Program-made: the position numbers and the translations under genes
Assembly: GCA_938003835.1 (NCBI GenBank)
Contig: CALKXJ010000013.1
Coordinates: forward strand, 203,850-267,849
Origin: an uncultured Bryobacteraceae bacterium
Lineage (GTDB): Bacteria > Acidobacteriota > Terriglobia > Bryobacterales > Bryobacteraceae
Length of the DNA: 64,000 nucleotides
Direction: 5' to 3'
Notes under the pieces: model-generated
What the model was told of the DNA's origin: nothing
What the model saw: only the letters and a program-made list of their open reading frames with translations
The model's database searches: none
In this document: positions 17,265-25,208 of the stretch, piece after piece
Position numbering within the stretch: position 1 is the stretch's first letter
Layout: every line of letters begins with the position of its first letter

Positions 17265-18025
17265 ATCTCGCAGGTAAGGTCGCTATCGTCACCGGGGGCG
17301 GAACTGGTATCGGATTCGGAACCGCTCGGGTGCTGGCGCGCTACGGCGCCCGGCTCGTGCTGGCGCAGAAAGGAGTCGCCGTTGCCGAGGAGGCGGCGCG
17401 CAGCCTGGAGGGCGCTGAGCTGTTGTGCGTGGAAACGGACGTGGCGCGCCGGGCAAGCGTCGATTCCATGGTGCAGGCGGCGCTCGAGCGCTTTGGCTGC
17501 ATCGACATTCTGGTGAACAACGCCGCCGTGACCGGGCTGGCGGCGGTGGCGGCGTTTCTGGACTGTCCGGAGAGCAAGCTCGACGAGATCCTCGACGTGA
17601 ACCTCAAGGGCGCTTTCCATTGCGCCCAGGCCGTGGCGCGCCAGATGGTGCGTGCGGGCCGCGGCGGCGCCATCGTCAACATCAGCTCTGTGGGCGCTTT
17701 TGCCGCGCAGGAGCTGGCGTCGGTCTACTGTGCGAGCAAGGCGGGCCTGACGGCGCTGACGCAGGCGCTGGCGGTGGAACTAGCGCCCCATGGTATCCGG
17801 GTGAACGCCGTGGCGCCCGGCGACATCGAGACGCGGGCGAGCGCCGACATCGTCGCCGAGCTCAAAGCGGCCGGCGCCACGGGGCGCTACCTGCGGGTGA
17901 CGCCGCTCGGCCGCCGGGGCCGGCCGGAGGAGATCGGCGAGGCGGTGGCCTTTCTGGCCTCGGAGGCGGCCTCGTTCATCACCGGGACGACGCTGGTGGT
18001 GGACGGAGGCTTCCTGGCGTACTGA
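17261..18025 (+). CDS. Short-chain dehydrogenase/reductase
   Basis: Classical SDR (254 aa) that oxidises or reduces an alcohol/ketone with NAD(P)H. It shows TGGGTGIGFG (cofactor loop, residues 11-20), DILVNNAAVTG, the catalytic Ser in VNISSVGAF and Tyr-Lys in YCASKAGLTAL near residue 155. The C-terminus GTTLVVDGGFLAY is typical. The start codon overlaps the stop of the PLP enzyme gene by four bases, so the two form a coupled pair. Proximity to two aldolase-family enzymes in the same locus suggests a sugar-acid or hydroxy-acid dehydrogenase, which remains inference. Confidence 0.93.
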   Translation: MNLAGKVAIVTGGGTGIGFGTARVLARYGARLVLAQKGVAVAEEAARSLEGAELLCVETDVARRASVDSMVQAALERFGCIDILVNNAAVTGLAAVAAFLDCPESKLDEILDVNLKGAFHCAQAVARQMVRAGRGGAIVNISSVGAFAAQELASVYCASKAGLTALTQALAVELAPHGIRVNAVAPGDIETRASADIVAELKAAGATGRYLRVTPLGRRGRPEEIGEAVAFLASEAASFITGTTLVVDGGFLAY

Positions 18026-18034
18026 GCTAGCCAA

Positions 18035-18056
18035 TCTGTCGACAGACAGATATAAT
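18035..18056 (+). promoter_or_regulatory. Operator site B plus consensus -10 box for the first Asp-box gene
   Basis: TCTGTCGACAGA (18035-18046) is a perfect 12-bp palindrome. Four bases later comes a perfect TATAAT (18051-18056), and the ATG is at 18065, eight bases after it. A weak -35 (TAGCCA, 18028-18033) fits 17-bp spacing, so a bound regulator would sit in the promoter spacer and block RNA polymerase. Confidence 0.75.
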
Positions 18057-18064
18057 ATCGACCG

Positions 18065-19153
18065 ATGCGACAGTTCCTGCTTCTCGTTGCCGCTCTCGCC
18101 GCGGCCGCGCCGCCCGAGACGGGCGTGGTGGCCCGCTCCGATGGCGCCGCGTTTCACCGCAACACCATCCCGCAAGTGGCTCGCCTGAGCGACGGACGCC
18201 TGCTGTGCGTCTTCGGAGTTTACGCCAAGGATTCCACGGACGGCCGCATCATGGGGAGCTTTTCCACCGACGGCGGGCGCACCTGGTCGGCGCCGCGCCT
18301 GCTCATCGATGAGCCCGGCATGAACGACGGCGACCCCAATATCCTGGTGGACGGCGACCAGGTCTTCGTCTACGCCACGCGCGTCAAGATCCCCAACACC
18401 ATCGACAAGGCCTGGACCTTCATGGTGCACAGCCGGGACAGCGGCGCCACCTGGAGCCGGCCACAGGAGATCTTCATTCCGCGGCAGTACACACCCGGCA
18501 AACAGCACAACGCCATCAAGCTCTCCGACGGCACCTACGCCATGGGCATCTCCTGGGACCTGTGGGCCGAAAAAGGCATGGCGGCGCGCACCGAGGGCGA
18601 AATGGTGCTCTCGAGCGGTCTGCTCAAATCGCGCGACGGCATCAAATGGACGCTCCACGGCAATCTGACGGCATTCATCGAGAAAGAGACGCCGGGGGCG
18701 ACCAACGGCCTGGCGGAGCCTTCGATCGTCGAGCTCGCTCCAGGCGAGCTCCTCGTGATTCTCCGCTCCGGCGGCTCGCGCCACTGGGAGAGCCGGAGCA
18801 CCGACTACGGCGCAACCTGGTCGGAGCCGAAGCCGAGCGCGCTCATCGGCCACAACACGCCGACGGCCCTGTGGCGCCTGGAGGAAGCGCCCGGCGAGAT
18901 CGTCGCCGTCTGGAACAACTCGCCCATCAACCGGTTTCCACTCACGGCCGCCTTGAGCGCCGACGGCGGCAGAACCTTCACCCGGCCGAAGATTCTGGCC
19001 AACCCAATCGGCTACCAGGTCTCCTATCCGGGCCTCACGCAGGCTTCTGATCGCACCATCGTCGCTGTCTGGCAGCAGGCTCTTCCCGACGGCGGGCGCG
19101 ACATCCGCTGGGCGCGCTTCACACGCGAGTGGCTGCTCGCGCCCGGCGAATAA
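18065..19153 (+). CDS. Sialidase-like Asp-box (BNR) exo-hydrolase, secreted
   Basis: Six-bladed beta-propeller of the sialidase/neuraminidase superfamily (362 aa). RQFLLLVAALAAAAPPETG is a signal peptide. The sequence NTIPQVARLSDGRLLCVFG corresponds to the (F)RIP region. Four Asp boxes are visible: STDGGRTWSAP, SRDSGATWSRP, STDYGATWSEP and SADGGRTFTRP. The arginine triad cannot be assigned confidently by eye, so true sialidase activity is not established. It is transcribed from the site B promoter with almost no leader, and the deacylase gene follows two bases after its stop. A second such protein lies in the same locus, suggesting that an extracytoplasmic glycoside or related conjugate is processed before uptake. 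Confidence 0.86.
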   Translation: MRQFLLLVAALAAAAPPETGVVARSDGAAFHRNTIPQVARLSDGRLLCVFGVYAKDSTDGRIMGSFSTDGGRTWSAPRLLIDEPGMNDGDPNILVDGDQVFVYATRVKIPNTIDKAWTFMVHSRDSGATWSRPQEIFIPRQYTPGKQHNAIKLSDGTYAMGISWDLWAEKGMAARTEGEMVLSSGLLKSRDGIKWTLHGNLTAFIEKETPGATNGLAEPSIVELAPGELLVILRSGGSRHWESRSTDYGATWSEPKPSALIGHNTPTALWRLEEAPGEIVAVWNNSPINRFPLTAALSADGGRTFTRPKILANPIGYQVSYPGLTQASDRTIVAVWQQALPDGGRDIRWARFTREWLLAPGE

Positions 19154-19155
19154 GG

Positions 19156-20124
19156 ATGCGCCCGGAAGAGTTTCGCCCCGCCGAGCTCGCCCGCCGCGCC
19201 CGGCACGCGCTCACGCTCGAGTTCCGCGCGGGGGCTCAGGCGCTCGAGTTGCCCATCCTGGTGGTGCGGGGAGGCGGGCCGGGGCCCGTGCTGGTGGCGT
19301 CGGCCGGCGTGCACGGCGACGAGTACGAGGGCATGCGAGCGATCCTGGAGACGGTGGCGGCGCTCGAGCCGGCCGATCTGCGGGGCGACCTCATCGCCGT
19401 GCCGGTAGTCAACGTAGCGGCCTTCCGCGGGCGCATGCGGCGCTCCCCGCTGGACGGCGCGGACCTGGCGCGCGTTTTCCCGGGGCGTCCCGACGGATCG
19501 CCGTCGGAGCTGCTGGCGTGGCACTTTGACCGGTTCGTGCTGGCCCGGGCGGACTTCTACGTGGACCTCCATAGCGGGGGCATCACCTGGGAGATGCCGC
19601 TGCTGGCCGGCTACGAGGCCTCCGATGACCGCGCACGCGCCGCCGCGCTCGCCTTCGGCGCGCCGGTCGTCTGGGCTCATCCGGAGATTCCGCCGGGGCG
19701 CACGGTCTCGGCGGCACGAGCCCGGGGCATTCCCTGGATCTATGCCGAGGCGCGAGGTGGCGGGCGCATTCATCCACAGGATCTGGCCGTTTACCGGCGA
19801 GGGCTGGTGAACCTCATGCGCCACCTCGGCATGCTCGCCGGCCCGCCGGAGGCCTCACCGCCCGAGGTCGAGCTCTACGGCGGCGGCGACACCGATGCGA
19901 GCCTGTGCTCGGGCGCCGAGGGGCTGCTGGTGGCCGAGGTCGGCCTGCTCGAGCAGGTCGAAGCGGGGCAGCGCCTCGGCCGGCTGGTGGATCTCCTCGG
20001 GCGCACGATCGAGGAGTACCGGACACTGCGGAGCGGCCGCGTCGTGCTGATCCACGCCTGCCCGCAGGTCCGCGCGGGCGAGCCGGTCTTCCTGGTGACC
20101 GGCCCAGGGACGCCGCCCCGGTAA
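19156..20124 (+). CDS. Succinylglutamate desuccinylase/aspartoacylase family zinc deacylase
   Basis: M14-like zinc hydrolase (322 aa, cytoplasmic) of the AstE/AspA family, which removes acyl groups from N-acylated amino acids or amines. The zinc ligands His and Glu are in ASAGVHGDEYEGMRAI near residue 52, and the third ligand is in FYVDLHSGGITWEMP near 136. The C-terminal beta domain (GAEGLLVAEVGLLEQVEAGQ, then EYRTLRSGRVVLI) is a family feature. The ATG two bases after the Asp-box gene stop is preferred over an overlapping GTG at 19129. The pair probably forms one operon from the site B promoter. The context suggests deacylation of an N-acyl sugar or amino acid released upstream; this is a hypothesis. 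Confidence 0.87.
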   Translation: MRPEEFRPAELARRARHALTLEFRAGAQALELPILVVRGGGPGPVLVASAGVHGDEYEGMRAILETVAALEPADLRGDLIAVPVVNVAAFRGRMRRSPLDGADLARVFPGRPDGSPSELLAWHFDRFVLARADFYVDLHSGGITWEMPLLAGYEASDDRARAAALAFGAPVVWAHPEIPPGRTVSAARARGIPWIYAEARGGGRIHPQDLAVYRRGLVNLMRHLGMLAGPPEASPPEVELYGGGDTDASLCSGAEGLLVAEVGLLEQVEAGQRLGRLVDLLGRTIEEYRTLRSGRVVLIHACPQVRAGEPVFLVTGPGTPPR

Positions 20125-20137
20125 GCCGGCCGCGAGG

Positions 20138-20818
20138 CTATTCCCCTCCGAGCCGCCGCGAAGCGAACCGGTCCGGCTCGCTCCAGCGCAGGCGGATGTG
20201 GTCGAAGATGACGTCGTCGGCGCTGCGCTTGAGCTTGCCGGCCACGTAGTCGACCAGAGGCCGGTGTGAGTCGAGAATCATCCGCATCTTCTCGGCCTTC
20301 GGCTTGGTGAGCAGGGCATAGGCGAACAGCGGGGCGGTCAGGCCGGCGAGGGTCCTTTCGAGGTACTCATTGCCGCTGCCGGCCCAGATGGTGCGGTGGA
20401 ATTCGAGATCGAGCTGCGTGGCCTCTACCGCCGGGCTGCCGCTCGCGCGCTCCATCCGGTCGGCGAGCTGCTGCAAGCGCCGGAGGATCTGCGGCGTCGC
20501 CCGCGCGCGGCACAGCCGCAGCGCTTCGGCCTCCAGCACCAGCCGCAGGCTGTTGATCTTCTGCACCTCCTCTTCGTCCAGGCTGACGACGAACATGCCG
20601 CGGCGCGGCCGGTTCACCACCAAGCCGCGCTCTTCGAGTTGCTGCAAGGCCTCGCGGATCGGCGCCCGGCTCACCTGCCACTGGCGCGCCAGCGCGCTTT
20701 CGTTCAACCGGTCGCCCGGCTTGAGCTTGCCGGTGAGGATCGCCTCGGTGAGCAGGGTGGCGATGTCCTCGCGCAGAGTGGTCGGCTTGAGATCGGCTAC
20801 CAGGCTCTCGATTGGCAT
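20138..20818 (-). CDS. GntR family regulator, FadR subfamily with FCD ligand domain
   Basis: Transcription factor (226 aa). The N-terminal winged helix-turn-helix spans about residues 15-75 (LNESALARQWQVSRAPIREA is the recognition part). The all-helical FCD domain follows from about residue 85. Its metal/ligand motif is visible as Asp-x3-His in LDLEFHRTIW, His in DSHRPLVDYV and His in VIFDHIRLRW. It is the last gene of a reverse unit behind the TonB-dependent receptor and second Asp-box genes, three bases after the latter's stop, so it would be autoregulated through site C. It is the only transcription factor in the locus and the natural candidate to bind the four CTGTCGACAG-type palindromes. 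The ligand is probably an organic acid from the pathway (inference from the FCD family). Confidence 0.92.
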   Translation of the reverse strand: MPIESLVADLKPTTLREDIATLLTEAILTGKLKPGDRLNESALARQWQVSRAPIREALQQLEERGLVVNRPRRGMFVVSLDEEEVQKINSLRLVLEAEALRLCRARATPQILRRLQQLADRMERASGSPAVEATQLDLEFHRTIWAGSGNEYLERTLAGLTAPLFAYALLTKPKAEKMRMILDSHRPLVDYVAGKLKRSADDVIFDHIRLRWSEPDRFASRRLGGE

Positions 20819-20821
20819 ACC

Positions 20822-21937
20822 TCACCCATAAAGAGACGCGACTGGAACGCGCACCATGCTGATGCGGATCAGTCGCGCCGGAACCTTGTCGGCCGCCAGG
20901 TAAGCCAGGAGCACGTGGTCTCCGGCAAATTCGATTGCGGTGTAGCAGTAGAAGCCGCCGGGCGAATCCTCGAGATTCCGGCGCCGGATCCAGCTCCGGC
21001 CTTCGTCCTCGGAAATCGCCAGGGTGAGCGGCGTGCGCGATCCTTTGCGGCGGGCCTCCGCGGTTGCGCCGCTGTGGTCGTTCCAGACGGCCAGGAGGTG
21101 CCCCGTCCGGGGAATGCGTTCGATCGAGGCGGGCGAAGTGGGCGAAAGCAACGGCGATGGCCCGGCGCTGCTCCAGTGCTCGCCCCCATCGTCGGAATAG
21201 GCCACGTACTGGCTGCCGAGGTCGGTCCGGCAGAACATCATCAGGCGGCCGTCCTTGAGTTCGACGATGCCCGGCTCCTGCAAGCCCGCCTTGCTGTCCT
21301 TGTCCGGGCACTCGATCGTGTCGCGGCTGCGGCGCCAGGTGCGCCCGCCGTCGTCGGAGAGGTAGCACATGGCGACGCCCCGATAGGTGAACTTGCCTGC
21401 CGAGGTGTGGAGCGCCACCGGCAGGATGATGCGCCCGCCGGCGAGCTGGACGGCGCGGTCGTTGTTCATGACAAAGTATCCGGCGTCGGGCGTGCAAGGC
21501 ACCGGCTCGCTCCAGGTGCGCGCCTCATCGGAAGAGAACCGCCCCAGCACCTGACAGTCCACGAGCGAGTTCTTGCGCAGATAGAACAGCCCGATGCGCC
21601 GGTCGGCCAGGCGCAGGAAGGAGACGCTCATGACGTTCTGCGCGCCCTCGCCCGCGACAAGCGTTTCGTCCTTTGCGCTCCAACTCCTGCCGCCGTCGCT
21701 CGAGGAGCGGGATTCGATCGTCGCGGGCGCGTGGTCTTCGCCGTCGCCGCCGAAGCGCGTGTAGGCGAACAGGAGGCGGCCGTCGCGCAGCCGGATGAAA
21801 TCGCCTTCCGAATTCCGGGGATTGCCGGGACCGGGCGCGAGATCGAGGACGACTTCGGGCTTCGCTGCGGAGGCGGCCCGGCGCCGGGCCGCGCCGGCCG
21901 CCAGCAGGGACATCAGGTGCCGTCGGGTCATCGCCAT
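20822..21937 (-). CDS. Second sialidase-like Asp-box (BNR) protein, exported
   Basis: Beta-propeller of the sialidase superfamily (371 aa). The N-terminus MAMTRRHLMSLLAAGAARRR has a twin-arginine-like pair followed by a short hydrophobic stretch, so export by Tat is possible. Asp boxes include SSDGGRSWSAK, SSDEARTWSEP, SDDGGRTWRRS, SDDGGEHWSSA and SEDEGRSWIRR. The DFIRLRDGRLLFAYTRF segment matches the start of the first blade. The start codon overlaps the TAA of the receptor gene by one base (TAATG), so expression is coupled, and the GntR gene follows three bases after its stop. It is distinct in sequence from the Asp-box protein at 18065, so the two may act on different linkages. Confidence 0.85.
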   Translation of the reverse strand: MAMTRRHLMSLLAAGAARRRAASAAKPEVVLDLAPGPGNPRNSEGDFIRLRDGRLLFAYTRFGGDGEDHAPATIESRSSSDGGRSWSAKDETLVAGEGAQNVMSVSFLRLADRRIGLFYLRKNSLVDCQVLGRFSSDEARTWSEPVPCTPDAGYFVMNNDRAVQLAGGRIILPVALHTSAGKFTYRGVAMCYLSDDGGRTWRRSRDTIECPDKDSKAGLQEPGIVELKDGRLMMFCRTDLGSQYVAYSDDGGEHWSSAGPSPLLSPTSPASIERIPRTGHLLAVWNDHSGATAEARRKGSRTPLTLAISEDEGRSWIRRRNLEDSPGGFYCYTAIEFAGDHVLLAYLAADKVPARLIRISMVRVPVASLYG

Positions 21938-24900
21938 TAGAAAGCGTAACGCAGCACGAACTGCATGATGCGCGGTGCGCGCGTGCTCGAGATGACGCCG
22001 AACTGCGCCGGCGCCTCCAGGTTCACCCCCGCCTGCCCCCACTGCGTGTGATTAAAGGCATTGAAAGCCTCCCAGCGCAGTTCGAGCGTGTGGCCCTCGC
22101 GGATCTGGGTGTCCTTGAAAAGTTGCAGGTCGAAGTTGTTGACTCCGGCGCTCACCAGAATGTTGCGGCCCGCGTTGCCCACCCGCCGATCGGCGCCGCC
22201 GGCGGCGAGCAGGCGGAAGGCGTTGACGTCATAGAAACGCTCGATGGTGCGCTGGGATTTCGGCAGGTTCCCGTCGCCGACGCGGTCCGGCCGCGCCGTG
22301 CAGGCGGCGGCGCAAATTCCGGTCCGTGACAGCGCCATCGAGGGCGATTGCGGCAGTCCGGTCTGGAAGAAGGTCATGCCGCGGACGCCCCAGCCGCTGA
22401 TGAGCTTGTCGGCGGCGCCGGTGACGCCTCCGAGCAGCGCGCGATTCCGCCCGATCGGCAACCGGTATTCATAGGCCGCCGAAAAGCGGTGCGGGGCGTT
22501 GAAATCCGAAGCTCCCTTGGCCGTGTTGCGGTTGAGGGGGTCGGTCCACTGCGGGATCTGGTTCAGTGTCGAGGCCAAATCGAGCGACTTCGACCAGGTG
22601 TAGGCGATCAGGTAGGACAGCCCATGCGTCATCCGCTGCTCGAGCTTGACGCCGAGGCCGTGGAACCAGCTCCGCCCCCAAGCGTCGATCGCCTGGATCC
22701 GGGCGAACATCGGATAGGGCAGCAGCGCCTGGACGTTGCCTGGGCCGGGCGCCCGAAAGTTGATGTTGTCAAAGACGAGGAGATTGACGCCGCCGGCGCC
22801 CTGATAGAGCGCCTCGAAGACGAGCGTGCGGCTGAGCTGCTGTTGGACGCCGAAGTTCCACTGCTGAATCTTGCCGTACGGGAACTGGCGCGAAAGGAAC
22901 GGGAACAGCGTCAGCGGGGCGTTGCGCAGCGTCTCCTCGGCGGCCGTGGCTCCCTCGGGGTTCCACGACAGGTTCGGCGTGCGCGGGTCGGCCGTCCAGA
23001 TGGGCCGGAGCGTGTTCGGCGCAAAATCGTTCGAGGAGGCCGTCGAGGGCATCTGCGGGGCGTCGAAGTAGATGCCGTAGCCGCCGCGCAGCACGGTCCG
23101 CGAGAACAGGTTGTAGGCGAAACCGATGCGCGGCTGGAAGTTGTTCAGGTCGGCGTCGTAGGGGCGGTCCTTGTCGATGTAGCGGATCTTGACGTCCGGC
23201 CGGATGCGGGTATAGAAATCCTTGATCGCGGCGATGTTCGTGGCCTTGTTGGAGACCAGCATCTCGCCGGTCCTGACGTCGAAGCCGAGCCCGGCGTTGT
23301 CGGCCTGCCTGAGCGCGCTCTCGGCCTCCCAGCGCAGTCCGAGGTTCAACGTCAGCCGGCTGGTGAGCTTCCAGTCGTCCTGGAAGTAGAGGGCGCCGTA
23401 GTTCAGGCGGGAATTCCACAGCGTGGCGCGCGCGGTTTTGCTGACGGTCGAGGCAAAGCCGAGCAGATAGTCGGCGAGGTTGTCGTTCGTGTAGCGGTTG
23501 GCGAAGCTGAAGCTGCCGTTACCGCCGGTGTAGAACATCCAAGTGCGGATGTTCCGCAGTTCCCCGCCGAATTTGACGGTGTGGCGGCCGCGATTCCACA
23601 GCAGGCCGCTGAGCACCTGATACTGATTCATCGTGCGGTAGTTCGGCGTCACTTCACTCGGGAAAAGATAACCGGAGACGCCGACGCTCGGCGCCGCCCA
23701 GAAAAGCGGGTCGCTCGCCGCCATCGTGTTGGTGATGCCGAGCGGCGTGATCATGTCCTTCCGGAATGAGTTCAGCGTACCCAGCCGATTGCGGTAGCGC
23801 GTGAATCCGAGCGTCAGGCTGTTGACCAGGCTCGGAGTGAGGACGCGGTTCCAGTGAAGGCTGGCGCTCTGCGCGCGGAGGCGGAAGTCGCGCCCTCCGG
23901 AGTTGGCCGGCGGCGGCAGCGTCGGGGGCGTGCGCAACCGCTCCTCGTTGAACAGGTAGCGGCCGTAGAGCGTGTCGCGCGTGCCCAGGTTGTAGTCCAG
24001 GCGGCCCACTGCGTAGTCGCGCTCGGTGCGGCCCGAGGGGACGTTGTTGAAGATGAAATTCCGCGGGGGATCCTGGGGGTTGTTCGGCAGCGGCAGCAGC
24101 TCGATGACGCCGGCCGAGATCCGGTCAAAGCGGCTGCGGGGGATGGTGTTGTTCGGGAAGGGAACGCGGTTGGCGAGCGGATCGACGATGGCGGTCGAAA
24201 GCACGCCCTGGCGCTCGGCCTCGGTCGGCACGCGGCCCACCGGGGGATTGCCGGTCGCCGCCTCGCGGAAGCCCTCATAGTTGCCGAAAAACAGGAGCTT
24301 GTCGCGCACGATCGGGCCGCCGAGCGCGCCGCCGAACTGGTTGCGCTTGAGCGGATTGACCCGGTTGGCGAAGAACGGCCTGGCGTCGAACTTGTCATTG
24401 CGCAGGAACTCGTAGAGCGAGCCGTGAAATTGGTTCGTGCCGCTCCGGGTGGCGACGTTGATGATGACGCCGCCGCCGCGGCCGAACTCGGCCGGCGCCA
24501 GGCCGGTCTGCACGCGGAATTCGCTGATCGCCTCCACTGAGGCGCCGACGGCGAAGCTGTTGCGGCCGCTCTCGCGATTGTCGACGCCGTCGATCTGGTA
24601 GTTGTTCTGCTCCGGGCGCTGGCCGGCGGCCGCGGGCATGGGCGATTCACGGTTGATCTCCGTGGAGCGGAAGTCGTTGGTGGCGGGGATAGCCATCGGC
24701 GCCAGGAAGGTGAGCTGGAGGAACTGGCGCGCACTGAGCGGCAGGCTCACCACCTGTTCGCCCTTGATCACTTCGCCGGCCTGCGAGGTCTCGGTTTCGA
24801 GCAGCGGCGCGCGTGTCTCGACCGTGATCATGTCGGTGACCGAGCCGAGCTCGAGCGTGAAGTCGACGGAACGCACTTGCAAGATCTCGATCCTCACGCC

Positions 24901-25182
24901 GGTCTGGGTCTGCGTCTTAAAACCCTCCTTTTCGACCGTCACCGAGTAGGTCCCGGCGGGGAGCAGGGAGACGCGGTAGAGCCCTTCGCCCGAACTTTCG
25001 GTGGAGCGCATCAGGCCGGTGGCTTCGTTGCGGGCGGTGATGAGAGCGCCGGCGACGACGGCGCCCGAGGGGTCGCGGACGGTGCCGGTGATGGCGCCCG
25101 TCGTGTTCTGGGCGGGCGCCGGAAGCGAGGCGAGGAAGGCCCACAGGGCCCTGGCCAACCAGGGAAGGCGGCGGTGCGACAT
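21937..25182 (-). CDS. Oar-like TonB-dependent outer-membrane receptor with carboxypeptidase-regulatory domain
   Basis: Large outer-membrane beta-barrel (1081 aa). After a signal peptide (ALWAFLASLPAPAQ) residues about 27-110 are a carboxypeptidase regulatory-like domain (GAITGTVRDPSGAVVAGALI, then YRVSLLPAGTYSVTVEKEGF). The plug includes NNYQIDGVDNRESGRNSFAV and GRGGGVIINVATRSGTNQFH, both hallmarks of acidobacterial Oar-like receptors, and the barrel ends with RIMQFVLRYAF with the terminal aromatic residue. It would import an oligomer or bulky solute with TonB energy. The start at 25182 is chosen from the signal peptide; the longer frame runs through the symporter gene. It is transcribed from the site C promoter. 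Together with the symporter it gives a two-membrane uptake path. Confidence 0.93.
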   Translation of the reverse strand: MSHRRLPWLARALWAFLASLPAPAQNTTGAITGTVRDPSGAVVAGALITARNEATGLMRSTESSGEGLYRVSLLPAGTYSVTVEKEGFKTQTQTGVRIEILQVRSVDFTLELGSVTDMITVETRAPLLETETSQAGEVIKGEQVVSLPLSARQFLQLTFLAPMAIPATNDFRSTEINRESPMPAAAGQRPEQNNYQIDGVDNRESGRNSFAVGASVEAISEFRVQTGLAPAEFGRGGGVIINVATRSGTNQFHGSLYEFLRNDKFDARPFFANRVNPLKRNQFGGALGGPIVRDKLLFFGNYEGFREAATGNPPVGRVPTEAERQGVLSTAIVDPLANRVPFPNNTIPRSRFDRISAGVIELLPLPNNPQDPPRNFIFNNVPSGRTERDYAVGRLDYNLGTRDTLYGRYLFNEERLRTPPTLPPPANSGGRDFRLRAQSASLHWNRVLTPSLVNSLTLGFTRYRNRLGTLNSFRKDMITPLGITNTMAASDPLFWAAPSVGVSGYLFPSEVTPNYRTMNQYQVLSGLLWNRGRHTVKFGGELRNIRTWMFYTGGNGSFSFANRYTNDNLADYLLGFASTVSKTARATLWNSRLNYGALYFQDDWKLTSRLTLNLGLRWEAESALRQADNAGLGFDVRTGEMLVSNKATNIAAIKDFYTRIRPDVKIRYIDKDRPYDADLNNFQPRIGFAYNLFSRTVLRGGYGIYFDAPQMPSTASSNDFAPNTLRPIWTADPRTPNLSWNPEGATAAEETLRNAPLTLFPFLSRQFPYGKIQQWNFGVQQQLSRTLVFEALYQGAGGVNLLVFDNINFRAPGPGNVQALLPYPMFARIQAIDAWGRSWFHGLGVKLEQRMTHGLSYLIAYTWSKSLDLASTLNQIPQWTDPLNRNTAKGASDFNAPHRFSAAYEYRLPIGRNRALLGGVTGAADKLISGWGVRGMTFFQTGLPQSPSMALSRTGICAAACTARPDRVGDGNLPKSQRTIERFYDVNAFRLLAAGGADRRVGNAGRNILVSAGVNNFDLQLFKDTQIREGHTLELRWEAFNAFNHTQWGQAGVNLEAPAQFGVISSTRAPRIMQFVLRYAF

Positions 25183-25208
25183 CGCAAGACCTCCGTTTTG
25201 GGATGGCC

